Shown in pieces: positions 33,888 to 45,961 of a stretch of DNA of 64,000 bases (position 1 is its first letter; each line of letters begins with the position of its first letter). Origin of the DNA: Sarocladium kiliense (taxonomy: Eukaryota > Ascomycota > Sordariomycetes > Hypocreales > Sarocladiaceae); NCBI GenBank assembly GCA_030734395.1, contig JAUZTG010000034.1:1674001-1738000 (forward strand), given 5' to 3'. The translations under genes and the position numbers were made by a program. The notes beneath the pieces are model-generated. The model did not search any database and was not told the origin of the DNA. It saw nothing but the letters and a program-made list of their open reading frames with translations.

Positions 33888-35009
33888 ATGGCGCCCATTC
33901 CCATCACCATTGTCACTGGCTTCCTTGGCTCCGGCAAGACGACACTCATTCTCAACCTCGTACCCCAGCTGCGCGCCAGCAACCCCGAATACAAACTCGC
34001 CCTCCTCAAGAACGAGTTTGGCGATCTAGCCGTCGATTCTCAGCTTGCGGCTTCGTCCTCCATCTCCGGCGTTCAAGAGCTTCTAAATGGCTGCATCTGT
34101 TGCAACCTCGTCGGCCAGCTCGGCCCAGCCTTGAACGAGCTTGTTGGATCAGTGAAGCCGGATCGCATCATCATTGAGACAAGCGGGTCAGCGTTCCCTG
34201 CGACACTCGCCCTGGAGGTGAATCGCATTGCAAGGGACACGAAGCAGTTCGTGCTAGACGGCGTGGTCAGCGTTATAGATGTTGAGAACTGGCAGGGTTA
34301 TGAGGACACGAGTTACACAGCCAAGATTCAAGCACGGTATACAGATCTGATCGTGTTCAACAAGTGGGAGACGGCTGGCGAGGATCGTTATGACGAGTGC
34401 CTTGATCGGGTCGGAGATCTGGACGTTGATGTCGCCAAGGTGAAGAGCGACAAAGGCGTTGTTGGAATGGACGTTATATTCGGCATAGATGGAGGCCTGG
34501 CTCAAGAGCTCACCGAAGAAGATATTTCGAAGCATGAACATAAGCACGAGCAGAACGGCACCGCCACCAATGGCCACAGCCACAAGCACTCTCACCAGAA
34601 CGAGGTCGAAGTCCTTTCAGTTGAGCTCAAATCCTCCAAACCCTCCGCCACCGCCTCCACATCAGCCCTCACGAAGCTTCTGAAGTCCGCACCCAAGGAT
34701 GAAGTCTACCGCATCAAGGCTATCCTCACACTCTCAACACCACCCCAGAACTCCGACCCAGATGGCCCACAGCCCGAGGCCAGCGCTTCAGGGCGGTATA
34801 TCCTCAACTGGGCGTTCGGGCGGTGGACATTCACCCCATTGATCAGCCACAACACAGAACATGAGTCAAGTAAGGAGAGCATTGCACGTATCACATTAAT
34901 ATTGGGACGGTATGAGAGTGGCAAGTGGTTAAAGAAGCTCCAGGCAGGGGGCCTAGTTGAAATAGACGGCGAGGATAAGGGGGAGCTTGTCGTGACAAGA
35001 GTTCTTTAA
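33888..35009 (+). CDS. CobW/COG0523-family metal-trafficking GTPase
   Basis: G3E-class GTPase of 373 aa, single exon. Walker A GFLGSGKT at residues 11-18, the family metal-binding motif GCICC at 68-72, ETSGSAFP switch-like segment, NKWE guanine-specificity motif (NKxD variant), and a His-rich linker (HEHKHEQ ... HSHKHSH, about 215-236) before the C-terminal CobW_C domain (RYILNWAFGRWTFTPL). Such proteins deliver Zn, Co or other metals. Its core (LLKNEFGDLAVDSQLAA, NLVGQLGPALNELV) differs from the ZNG1/CBWD type with a GCLCC motif, so I do not call it ZNG1. The His-rich linker suggests metal sensing or storage; which metal cannot be read from the sequence. Confidence 0.9.
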   Translation: MAPIPITIVTGFLGSGKTTLILNLVPQLRASNPEYKLALLKNEFGDLAVDSQLAASSSISGVQELLNGCICCNLVGQLGPALNELVGSVKPDRIIIETSGSAFPATLALEVNRIARDTKQFVLDGVVSVIDVENWQGYEDTSYTAKIQARYTDLIVFNKWETAGEDRYDECLDRVGDLDVDVAKVKSDKGVVGMDVIFGIDGGLAQELTEEDISKHEHKHEQNGTATNGHSHKHSHQNEVEVLSVELKSSKPSATASTSALTKLLKSAPKDEVYRIKAILTLSTPPQNSDPDGPQPEASASGRYILNWAFGRWTFTPLISHNTEHESSKESIARITLILGRYESGKWLKKLQAGGLVEIDGEDKGELVVTRVL

Positions 35010-35207
35010 ACAGCATGCGATGATGAGATGATGATGCTATGACTAGAGAGAAACTAGAGCTCTGTATAGAGATGATACATAGAGAGAGAGAGGCGAGAGG
35101 CGCGAGAATTGACGCCTCACGATGCAAATGTTCAAAATTGCTGTCAACACCAGATATGATGCATTTCTCGTCGATGCGAATGCAAGTCGTAAATCGTAAC
35201 AAATCCT

Positions 35208-38200
35208 TCATAGATTCACCGTCACCGTCATGCTGTTGCTCAAAACCATCAAAATTGGCGGTAGCTCATTGCAAAGCACCTCGATGTCGGACAGGTATCG
35301 TATTGTAGTCTCTTCATCCAAGCACGTCCCTTCAGACGGCACTGGAAGCGTGGTCATCAGCACAGCCGTATCAGCGGAATTCCTGCGCATCAGCTCGTTG
35401 AGGATCAGATGTTGAGCCCGGCTGGGAAGGTCGTTGAAAGATAACGCAAGTCCCTGGGTTGAGTACGGCGAGCCTGTGCCAGCATCGGGGTCGTCGAGTT
35501 GTTGGTGCTGATCTTGATCAAAGCGATATGACTCCACAAGGCTGGGAATGTTGACACTGGCGTCACCTTGACCGAAGTTGGAGTACTGCGAACCTTGACG
35601 AGAGTGGTGGCGAGAGTTTGAGGCCGAGGCGCTATGGTACACTGGGCTCTCTGCAAATGAGATGGTCCGTGGATTGTCGCCGTCGCCGATCGTTCTCGTC
35701 TCAGGGACTGGTCGACTTGAGAACCGTCCAGCAGATGACTGGCGTGAGAACGTTGGCCGTTCCACTGTAGGAGTTGCAACAAAGCCGATCTTGGAGGCGC
35801 CACCTTCATCAATAATCTGCGTCTCCGGCACAGGACGGCTTGAGAACCTGACGCCCGAGGTCTGACGTGACATACCCGGCCTCACAGGCGACGGGGTCTC
35901 TTCCAGAAGGTCTTGACCCAGCTGGGTCGTACTGCCACCCACGAAGCTAGATGGTCCGGCCATGCTGGATGACAGGGTGTCTCTGTCCTCAGGGTCTAGC
36001 GATGGGAATGACTCTACCCGGCTGGGCCTGACTGTATCCGTAGATGTTGGAACACTTCCTGGAGATGCCAGCTGCTCCGTGATTGACGGAATCTCCAATG
36101 GTTCGTCATTGCTTTCCGTGGTTGAGCCGGTTCCTGCCCGAGTATCGGTTGACGTTTGTGTACTCATTGTCCCATATGTAGCGGCGATAGGTCGGTAGAT
36201 CTGCGTGCTCTCACGATCGTCCTCTTCTACTAAAACCCGTGACATGGAGCTCAGTCTTCGGGTTCGCCGGCGCAGGATACCGGCGAGAAGTGGCTGTCTA
36301 GTAGACTCGACGGCTTCAACCAATGGGTTGCTCGAGGACCTTATTAACGGAGACTCGAGATCTTCATCGTCTGAAGCATCTAGCTCAGAGCCCGATTCGG
36401 AGCTGGCCTCTTGGAAGACATCGTCACCAAGATGCTGTGTGTGTATGCCCATGCTGACACCCATCCTTGCCAGTAGTGCAGTTGCTGGCTTCTTCGGTAT
36501 TTCGGAAACGTCGTGTGTGCTAGGCCGTCGAAGGTCAGCAAAGTCCTCGTGAGGATTGTAAATGCCCGGTCTGCCAGATGTTGAGTCGATGATGTTTGCG
36601 AGTTGATTCATCTCCTGGCTCGAGGACATAGTCTCCTCTTTCCCACGCAATGCCTGGAGTTCTTCCCACCAGTCCTCGTCGCGCAAGGCTTCGTTCACAA
36701 TGATCTCCCAGTCTATGTCGCTGCATGTGCCGTTTATAATCAGTTCGTAGCTCTGTAGCTGGCCAGCCGCCAGCCAAAAGACCTTGACTTCGGCGTCTAT
36801 CCTGAGCTTTTCTAGCAAAGCTCTAACCTGTGCGAATTCTTCGTCTATTTCGTTCTCATACTCGACAAAAACCATCACACGCAACGTATAGGCTCGTCTC
36901 CACGCTTGGACGCTGCTGAGGATGTGTCCAAGCTGGAGGATCAACGTATCTATACAAATTAGAGACTGAACCAAAAGGGATGAGACCACAGACTTACAAG
37001 TATCAAAATTAGTCGTTACAAAGTTCTTGCCGTCGGCGTTCACTTCTGCAGACATCTGAATCGGCCAAAGGTCGATATATCGTTTCGCGTTCGTGCCATC
37101 GTCTTGTGGCGTTTCAAGTGATTCAAATCCGTAGCCAACAGCGACATTCATCCGATGCTTCAGAGTCAGATCCTCCAACATAGTCATGTATTCGGTCGGC
37201 GATAACATGCCCTCAGTGCGTATCACATCGGTAGGTAGTGACCCAGCCAACAGGCGTGCCGATGTATCACGTCGTCGGGTAGGCGCTTTATCTTGATGTT
37301 TCCTTGTTGGTGGTTCCCTCATTGTTGTGGTTGGCGTGCATGGCACGTCAGGTACTCGGACCGAGTACCCGGAGCGTCGAAGGTCATCCATGTTGTAGAA
37401 TCCGACTACTGCAATGTTGGGTCTCATGCCACCGAGACCAGCGGACAGAATCAAATTGCGGATGCCCCAGTTGAAAGATGGTGACATTGTAAGTTGAACA
37501 AACGCCTTGATCCTTGAAGCCTCGGAGATGTAGTTGGTCCATGCCTGCTGCTGCATCTTTGCTTCTTCGACACCGGTGTCGAAATCATCTGTCACAATGA
37601 CGTGGCCAAGGATATACAGAGAGCCTTTCTTCATCGAGTTGCAGAATTTAATGAGCCTCGTCTGGTGGCGCGGGTTGTTCACAAGGAGGATGATGTGAGG
37701 GCGCCAGAACTTGATGTGCTCTGGCTTCAGTCTAAGAAGGTACTTGCGGACCTGATGATAGATGAGGTTTTGCGAGACATCACCCCATTTCTTGGGAGGA
37801 CAGAGATAGTGGATCAGCAAGAACACGAGGATCAAGACACATATGGCAGTCGCCGCGTAAGACTCTTCGATGAAGAACATGGCGAAGGCGGACATGACGC
37901 TGCCGAGAAAAGCCGTTTGCCAACTGAAGAACTTGAAGCTAGGACGGAAGTTTGGCGCTGAACCGATCTTCAACAAGAAGCAAGCCAGATTCATGACGAA
38001 GAACGTCATCTATACTTGGTTAGTCGGGGTTGCAATCTGGGAAGCTTGTGGATGGACTTGCCTGGTAGCCCATCGAGATCAACGTTGCAATCTGGTTCAA
38101 ATCAGCCAGCAGAGCAACCTGAGCAATTGAATAGGTTAAGAAGATCGCGACAATTGGCTCATCTGCACGCTTTGTGCCCTTGGCGAAGACCAATAGTCCA

Positions 38201-39349
38201 GGGAGCAGCTTATCCCGACTTAGAGCCTGGAACAGTTTCGATGCTCCAATGATACCCATGAGAGAGGAGAAGACGGATACGGCACATTCTCCTGCTAAAA
38301 TGAGCGGTGGGGAGAGGTTGGTCAGGGGAATTATATCGGAGTTCGCAACAAACGAAGCATGTGTTGTGCTCATTGCCATAGAGAAAATCACCACGAAGTA
38401 CACGATGAACGTGGTGAGCATGGCCCATAAGGTACCCTTGGGAATCATTTTGCTTGGCTCACGCAGGTCTCCAGACATGGACGCGCCTGCGAAAATGCCA
38501 GAAGTAGCACTGCAAAGAATGTTAGCACAAATCAGGCAATGGCATCGGTCCAGAGCTTACGGGAAAAGGATGCCAAAGAAAGTGCGGAAAGTGCCAACGC
38601 CTTCGAAGTTGGGGCTGCTGACGTGTGGTAGAAAGTTCCCAGCGAGAGTCGTCAAGCTAGGGCCTGTGAAAGTTACACCGGCAGCCTCGTCCTCGAATGG
38701 GGCTTTGAAGATAGCCGACACGGGAATGCTGACGATGGCCAAGCTCAGAATGAGCAGCAAGCCGTTTGCTGCCTTGGAGAAAGTTGCGGAACCCAGTAGG
38801 CTCATGCCGGTGCATGCAACCAGGGCTCCGGTTTGCAGAGCATATCCAGTCCAGTACCCTTGGGGGAATGAGGCTCCAACAAAACCACGGATGCAATCAA
38901 TCAGACCAACAATATTGAGAGACGTGTTGAGAACCTGGGCAAGGTAGAACAATATTCCTATAGAACCACCAAATTCGGGGCCAAGAGAGCGTGAGATAAG
39001 GTAGTAGGCACCACCACCTTTGACTTCGCCGTTGGATGCGATTGCTGATAGTGAAAGTGCGGTGAGAAGATTCACAAGATATGCAAGTAGCAGAAGACCT
39101 GGACAGGATCAGTACTTCGTAGTTCCAGGCAAAGTTTGAGGGGACGGAGTGAGATCTACAGAACATGCCAACAAAGCCAACCTGGCCCAGTATCACGCCA
39201 AAGCGAAGGAACATCAGAATGCTGAAGATGTTGAGGCAGACCGGAATGTAGACACCAGAGAGCATCCCCAGTTTCTCTGGTGTCTTTGGTCCCCCTGGAG
39301 CACTCTCGACCAGAGCCTCATGGCTTTTGTTGTCCACTGCAGGCGGCAT
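35208..39349 (-). CDS. VHC1: Cation-chloride cotransporter, vacuolar (Vhc1, SLC12 family)
   Basis: Vacuolar K+-Cl- cotransporter homologue, 1309 aa from five exons: 39349-39160, 39098-38561, 38509-38062, 38009-36998, 36949-35208. The transporter core has GVYIPVCLNIFSILMFLRFG (TM1), AIASNGEVKGGGAYYLISRS and LGPEFGGSIG, all hallmarks of eukaryotic CCCs, about 12 spans, then a cytosolic C-terminal domain (WRPHIILLVNNPR, NLILSAGLGGMRPNI). A long Ser/Thr/Arg-rich segment is inserted in the tail before the final LALSFNDLPSRAQHLILNEL. Intron 3 has a GC donor (CAG|GCAAGT). Intron 4 is 48 nt, in frame and stop-free, so it could be missed; removing it restores NFDTYTLILQLGHILSSVQ. The start is uncertain: the frame has another ATG 16 codons upstream, and the N-terminal tail before TM1 is short for the family. 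Confidence 0.92.
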
Positions 39350-41465
39350 CGTGCCGGGCACGCGTATGAAGACGAGGTGAGTGATGGGAGCAGGCACAGA
39401 GCTTCACCAACCTCGGGGGCCCCATGGGTTGAGCTGATGCTAACGCCCGAAACTAGGACGAGATTGAGGGAATCTGATCCAGTGCGGTCCTTTGCAGGTG
39501 GCAACGGTAGAAAATCCTGCAATTGGGGCAGTTATCGACGTTGGAGGCAGATGATGAAGTTGGACTTTCTCCCTTGTCTTGGGCAGCTTGCTTGGCAATC
39601 CGGGCCGTCGTCACAGGGGAGTCAGCAGCTTGACAAGATGCCGGACAGGCGGCAATTGGAACGCTGCCCCGCCTAACCCCGCCCCCCACGCGTCACCGTG
39701 CAGTTGCGAGCCGCTGTAGGATTGGCTGCCAATACTTTTAGTGAGTTGAAGTTGAAGCAGCTGGCCGCACATGTGATCGGCTTGAGGCTCAGGCAGTGAG
39801 TGAGTGTATCATTCATTATATCCTTTTGGTCTCTTATCAGGTGTTTTATCGGTTTGTCTCCGACTGCGACTTGGTCGAGCATGTTCCTCACCAGATCCAG
39901 TCAACAGTCAAGTCAGAGTCAGCGGGAGGATCCTTGCGGCAAGGATTCTCCCATTAGACTTTGTATTGATCGCACTAAACTATGGTCCATGGTCTTCTTT
40001 GCGTGTCGACCTGCAGGGCGTTTCTATGGGCCGTCTCGGAACGAGACGGCGGGCCCCAGTTACCTCCCTGCAAACTTCAACAATCAAGATGAGGAATCCA
40101 GGACGGTCAGGGTGCAGTCTAGTTATTATCGGTATTTTCAAGTGTCGCAATGGAAAAATTGATGGACTTTGTTCCACCATACCAAACTCCTGCCCATCTT
40201 AGGGAGATCAGGCACGAGGCCAAGTCCCAGAACAAGGGCATATGATAACAACAGGTCGCGTTGACCGCCTGTCACATTTGTCCTGCCGATCATCCATTTT
40301 CGCTTTTCCTGGTAAATAATGGAAGACCGGGTTGGTCGTTGGACAGGTAGCAATTTGTATGTAGTACGGAGTACAATGGAAGCAATAAACTGCCCAGTAA
40401 TGACATGCGCATGTATGGGACTTAGAAAGGCCCTGGATCTTCACATTTTGACGTGGCATTAATGCCTTTCGTGTCTAATCTTGGTGAAATCATGGTGACT
40501 AAAGCATGACATAGTTCAGCGAATGCGAATCAGAATAAGCTTTGGTCTCACAGCTGAGCTGAGACCTATGTTTCTGTCCCCTCCCTGAGTGGGAGGATGA
40601 AGGCATACTGTCGCCATTCGGACAGCATAAATGCAGAACTACCTTATGAAAGTGCGGCTTCAACGCAACACGAGCAACCATTCCTTCGTGGACATTCATC
40701 AACACATGTCTCGGGCCTAATATCATTGACGACCCGACTATATCAGATCATACATAGAGCAACCGTTAGACAGGGGCGGTCCGTGCCGTGTCTCAGAGCA
40801 TGCGCGCGATACTGGCCCAAGTCCAGAAATGTCAACAGGTCGCCGAGCGGGGAGACCTTGAAACGTCTGTATGGGCAATATGGAATGACGCTCACAAGCA
40901 TGTAGCCACGTAGCCAGGCGGGTTATGTGACATTCCACCTCGAAGTAGCCCAGCTTGAGGGAGCCACCGTCACAGGGCCATGCCTCTTGGGAACGTGATG
41001 CACCATAGTCTGCGTGTTTTCTCCCTAGACGGCCGACGATCCGAACAGACATTCATTCCGACAGGGTAGGAGAATCACTCCGAGCGGCCGAAATGACTTG
41101 AGGGAGGAGGTCAAGAGATCAAGAGGATCGTCATTGTCCCAAAGCGGACTCTTACCGAGACAATAACTGCATTGTCACATGGACGATCCGCAAGGGGCTT
41201 CAAGTCGCCTACTCCAGCACGTCAATCAAACCTCTGTAAGTCTGTAGTGGCCAGACACAAGCCAGCTCACAGATGAGACCTCAGTTCCCTCCCTGTTGTC
41301 ACGAGGAAAGATTTAATAAACATGAAGAGATTGTGAGGGCCCGAAGCAGTACTTAAGAGGCTCGTTCCCTCGAGCCAAGGATTTTCACCCTCATAGCAAC
41401 TACGCACTCACCGGCTTCAACACCTTACCCGCTCACCGATATACTCTTACTCTCATCTCGCCAAT
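39350..41465. other. 2.1-kb gene-poor region
   Basis: Upstream of VHC1 (leftward) and of the secreted cysteine-rich gene (rightward). Only short, overlapping, unrecognised open frames. A palindromic GTACGGAGTAC stretch lies near 40365. The segment 41300-41465 is the likely promoter of the secreted protein gene, with TTTAATAAA near 41313. Confidence 0.45.
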
Positions 41466-41845
41466 ATGCAAGTCTCCTTTGCCATCTTCGCGGCTCTTGC
41501 TGGAGTCGCGCTCGCAGGCCCGCTCCCCGATTCAAGCGTGGCCTCGGGAAGCTCCCCTCTCGTTGCTGCACGTGGACTCTTCTGCAGCCAGTCATGCTGC
41601 TCTGGTGAGAAGAAGGCTGTCTGCGACTGCAACATCTTTGGCTGCAACTGCGAGTGGACTTATGGCGGAGGTGGCGTTACCAAGATAGGCGTAAGTGCTT
41701 TGACTAGACCCTGTGATCCAGACCTTTGAGTGCTAACTTTTCACATGCTTACAGTACGCGGTATTTATGATTTCATTACTCCTCTTTGGCGGAAGCCGAA
41801 TACCTCCCAGTTGTATACTAATGCGGAGGGTCATTGCAGTGCTAA
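41466..41845 (+). CDS. Small secreted cysteine-rich protein (effector-like), 3' end uncertain
   Basis: Signal peptide MQVSFAIFAALAGVALAGPL (cleavage probably after Ala17), a Ser-rich spacer, AAR at 34-36 that might be a processing point, then seven cysteines in C-x3-CC-x7-C-x-C-x4-C-x-C (residues 40-62). Exon 1 ends at 41690 before a strong GTAAGT donor. Four 3' ends are possible: unspliced (stop 41729, 87 aa); one intron 41691-41754 with read-on to 41985 (151 aa); one 149-nt intron to an acceptor at 41839 (76 aa, ending GC); or two introns with a 6-nt exon 41755-41760 (78 aa, ending KIGYAC). The last uses a TACTAAT branch and CATTGCAG acceptor and I chose its end. Each model supplies one more cysteine, making eight. 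No family recognised; a role outside the cell is inference. Confidence 0.65.
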
Positions 41846-41985
41846 ATCTCTGGTCCTTGGATCGACTAAGCAGTGAAGGCGTACGTGTCAGGAGCGTGTT
41901 ACGTGGGAATGCTTCAGTCGTTGTATGGAGTTCTCTACCAGAGTTTAAGCTCGGCCGATTATTAGCAGGATCAACGGTCAGATAA

Positions 41986-43611
41986 CTCGCCGTCCAGCTG
42001 GGAATAGCAAACCGTCATTTTGACACGCAATGCTTCCGTCCGTGGTGGCAATCTAGCTATAAAAGGTGTGAAGATTTGCCTCGTGTATGCTCCGGGATCG
42101 GTGCTTCTCTCCGATCTCTCCAAACTCCTGAAAGCCAGTTAAGTACCAGACCTAACAGGAGGCAATACTAAACCTTCTAGCCAGGATCGACGATTACTGT
42201 CAGGTGAGGTATATGAGAAAAGGTGGACAGAGACTCGTGTATTCCTGGCGAGAGGCGCCGCCATTTTCGCGCTGGCGTCAAGGGGACAGTCAAAGTTGGG
42301 GAATAATTGGATTCTAGAGGCGCCAATGAATAAGCCAAGTAGCCTGGATATCTGCCTCCACTGCGGTGATAGTCTCTCAACTCAAAAGAAACGGCCGGGA
42401 CCTCAATTGCACCGCAAGCGGAGCTGACCGGACCCCAAGCTTACTACTTTATTGAGGACTTACGTTGAGGCTTCTTTCCTCGTGTAGACAGCACTGCTTG
42501 CAGATTCATTGACCAATAAGCCTCAGATGATGATCTCGGAATCCACGGCGAGATCGACTGATGATCGAGATCTACGGATGAGGGAGGAGGCCCGATCTGC
42601 GGTTCATTCTCAATGTGTCCAAATTGTCGATGCTGGCTTGCGTTTCTTGCTCTGTTTGTCTTTAAGCTCCTTGAGCCGAATCCTGCACCAGTATAGCCCA
42701 CGTATAACAGCGGAACATATTCTCATATGACCTCTGGTGAAGCACTACAAGAAGCCTCCTACTTTCCCAAGGTCCCTGCGAAATGTTCAACACATTTGAA
42801 GCATTTTCTTGGGTTGGCCATTTGCTCACGGAGGCGACCCCGGCGAGTAGAGCTGGTGTGCTCTAGGGGATGACTTACAACTTGTACCTGTCTGAGAGAT
42901 TCTATCCACTCAGGAGATGCGTAATAGGAACTTATGCCAGGCACGCCACCAACCAAAGTTTGGATCTGCTCCGCCAACCAGGACCGCGTGTTCAACGTTC
43001 CTGACCTTACCCTAGAGATCAGAACCCGTGCAATCCCGCCTGGTGGCTCAGCCGTCTGTCTCAATTAGAAACATGATCAAACGGCAAGTCAATACAGATG
43101 AGTATCAGCAAGCATAGATAATCACCCCTCGTCTCTTGGCCTCTTGATCCTCCCTAGGCAGCTCCCGCAGCTCCCTCCCATGACCACCAGTCACCAGGAC
43201 AGCCGCCCACCAATAACCACCCCCACAGGCCGCGGGATCCCTGTAGCCCAGCCACTGTCGGTGGGGGGCTGACCTCACTGCACTGCACCGTGCTGTCTCA
43301 ATGGGGAGTCACCCGACAGCTTACTCCAGGGCACCTCGAGCGATAAGCAATCAGCAAAAGGCCCTGCCCTGCCTGCCTGCTCGCTTCCAGCCGCTTGTAG
43401 CCCGAGTCAAGCTCCATCTTTTGCCCTCAACCCAAGCCCTCTCTCCGCGTGGATACGATATCGTCAATTGACTTCGACCATATAGCCGCCACTCGACCGA
43501 CTTTTTCAACTCTCCCACTCTGTTCATTTCTGCGTCGAGTATCTGTTCTGCGTTATCTGGCCGCCGCAGCGATATGCACATCCTCCCTCTCACAACTTCC
43601 GAACCCATATC
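41986..43611. other. 1.6-kb gene-poor region
   Basis: Between the secreted protein gene and the Avt-type transporter. A frame at 42759-43064 (minus) looks somewhat protein-like but has no ATG start and no recognisable family; I do not call it. The last 250 nt are pyrimidine-rich, as expected for the transporter promoter. A strong TATA box is listed separately. Confidence 0.45.
42058..42066 (+). promoter_or_regulatory. TATA-box-like sequence without an evident gene
   Basis: TATAAAAGG, close to the best TATA consensus, on the plus strand. The nearest downstream ATG opens only 14 codons. It may be chance, a promoter of a non-coding transcript, or the remains of a lost gene. Confidence 0.3.
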
Positions 43612-45961
43612 ATGACCTCGCCAGCGGCTCACAACACGACCAATCCAATGAACCTCTCCTCGTCGCCGGCTTCTGGTCGACTCCGTGCTGATTCAGTTGC
43701 CGGCTCGGTTCCACGTGCGGAGGCCACTGCTCGCCTCGCATCACCTATCCCTCAGTCTGGGCTCGGCACAACGCCGCCCATCCAACGCAGCGGCTCACCA
43801 CGGCTGAGCGAAGCTTACCATGATGATGTAGCACCTCTCGCTGGACCAGGTCCCAGCGGAAGCCCCAATCACCAGGGCCCGGGTGTTTCTGCCATCGCTG
43901 CTGCTCTGTCCGAATCAATCGGTCTTAGCTCCTCGCCAACTCGCCATGGTACGCCGCCTGTTCGACAAGCGACCCCTCCGCTCCGATCATTGTCTCCTGG
44001 CATGGCTGGCCGTGGCTCTCCAACCCCTACCAACTACGGCTCCTTCACTTCGAGATCACAGACTGGCCCTTACGAGGACCCGGAGGTTGTGAGGCGGCAC
44101 CTGGTTCAGCCTAGCGATACCGATAACCCAGCATCGGAGGAGTCTTCCCTCTTAGGCGGTGCAAAGGGCAAGCAGCCTGCCGACTCTGCGGCAGGCCTCA
44201 ACGAAGACGAATTCTCGAGCTTGAGACTGCAGGGTGGAGATGTCACTCGAGGAATCTATAAGTGGGCTGAGCAAGCTGATGCAAGGGCCAAAGTGCAGCG
44301 CAGCAAGAGCTTCCACGGGTCGAGGCCCGAGCCAGAGGCCGAGGTACTTGACATCAACTCAATAAAGGTTCCAGGTGGCTTCAGGAGGAACCACATCCGG
44401 CGCAAGGCTGGCAGCCCTCATGCTGATTCCCATCGTGGCCGCCCAGACACGATCGATGCTGGTAGACCCGAGCAACCACTGTTCACGTCGAGCTTCCTGG
44501 AGTTCCTTTCTATTTACGGTCATTTCGCCGGTGAAGAACTGGAAGAAGATGATGAGGCGCTCGGACCGAACGAATACTTCTCATCTGGTGAAGATACGGA
44601 CGAATACGAGAGTGACGAGGAACGTGAGCCGATGGAGGACAGCGCCCTTCTGACACCTTCAAGACGCCGGCGGAGAAGGAAGACTCGCGGAGGCAGCGGG
44701 CAAAACAGCCCTACAAATGCTATGCTCCTCCTCCTTAAATCCTTTGTTGGCACGGGCGTTCTGTTTCTCCCCCGTGCTTACTTGAACGGCGGAATGCTGT
44801 TCAGTAATCTTGTCCTTATCGGTGTCGCCATCCTCAGTTACTACTGCTTCGTCCTGTTGGTCAGCACGCGTCTGAAGGTTGAGGGGTCTTTCGGTGACAT
44901 GGGTGGGATCCTTTACGGCAGGTGGCTCAGGAACCTGATCTTGAGCTCAATCGTCATCAGCCAGATCGGTTTCGTTGCTGCCTACATTGTCTTCACATCA
45001 GAGAACCTGCAGGCATTTATCTTAGCGGTCTCACATTGCAAGACACTGATAAGTGTGCCATATCTGATCCTGATGCAGATGGTCATCTTCTTGCCATTTT
45101 CCCTCCTCAGAGACATTGGCAAGCTTGGCTTCACTGCGTTGATCGCAGATGCCTTCATTCTCATCGGTCTTGCCTACCTTTTCTACTACGACGTGCTCAC
45201 GCTTAGCAAGGAGGGTCTTGCGGATATCATCATGTTTAACAAGAGCAACTGGACGCTGTTCATTGGCACAGCAATCTTCACATTCGAGGGTATCGGTCTT
45301 ATCATCCCCATTCAAGAATCGATGAAGCATCCAGAGAAGTTCCCTGGTGTTCTTCTCCTCGTTATGGTCATCATCACCGTTCTCTTCACCGTCATGGGCG
45401 CCATCTCTTACGCCGCCTATGGTTCCGCCACTGAGACCGTTGTCCTGCTCAACCTGCCTCAGGACAATAAGATGGTCAACGGCGTACAATTCCTTTACTC
45501 ATGCGCCATTCTCCTCTCAACACCCCTACAGATCTTCCCGGCTATTCGTATTGCCGAGACGGAGCTCTTCACCAGGAGTGGCAAGTACAATCCCTATATC
45601 AAGTGGCAGAAGAACGTCTTCCGCTTTTGCGTGGTCATGCTTTGCGCAGCCATCGCCTGGGGCGGAGCGGATCATCTGGACAAGTTCGTCGCGCTCGTGG
45701 GCAACTTCGCCTGCATCCCGCTTGTCTACATTTATCCGGTGAGCATCCGTACCCCCAGTTCCATTCCGAGTCTACTGCTAACAATTACAGCCCCTGCTGC
45801 ACTACCGTGGCGTCGCCAGAAACGCTTTCTGGAAGTACTCGGATGTCATCCTCTGCATGTTTGGCTTCATTGCCATGGCATACACCACCAGCCTAACCAT
45901 CATCAACTGGGCAGACGAGGGGCCGAAGTTGCCTGGTTATTGTGATAAAGTTGGACATTGA
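43612..45961 (+). CDS. AVT3: Vacuolar amino acid transporter, Avt3/Avt4 type
   Basis: AAAP-family (Pfam Aa_trans) permease, 765 aa; exons 43612-45738 and 45791-45961. The first ~365 residues are a hydrophilic Ser/Pro-rich cytosolic tail, typical of Avt3/Avt4, which export neutral or basic amino acids from the vacuole. TM1 region NAMLLLLKSFVGTGVLFLPRAYLNGGM begins near 368 and about 11 spans follow, including EGIGLIIPIQESM and AISYAAYG. The second exon adds the final span (CMFGFIAMAYTTSLTIINW). An EDDE-type acidic patch lies just before TM1. Avt3 and Avt4 cannot be told apart here, so the symbol is approximate. Confidence 0.88.

Noticed and set aside
35080..35097. AGAGAGAG microsatellite downstream of the COG0523 gene
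   Set aside because: Very short simple repeat in a 3' UTR position; not informative.
42759..43064. Minus-strand frame with TAEPPGGIARVLISR and WLAEQIQTLVGGVPG
   Set aside because: It looks slightly protein-like, but lacks an ATG, no family is recognisable and no neighbouring exons could be joined; at most a gene relic.
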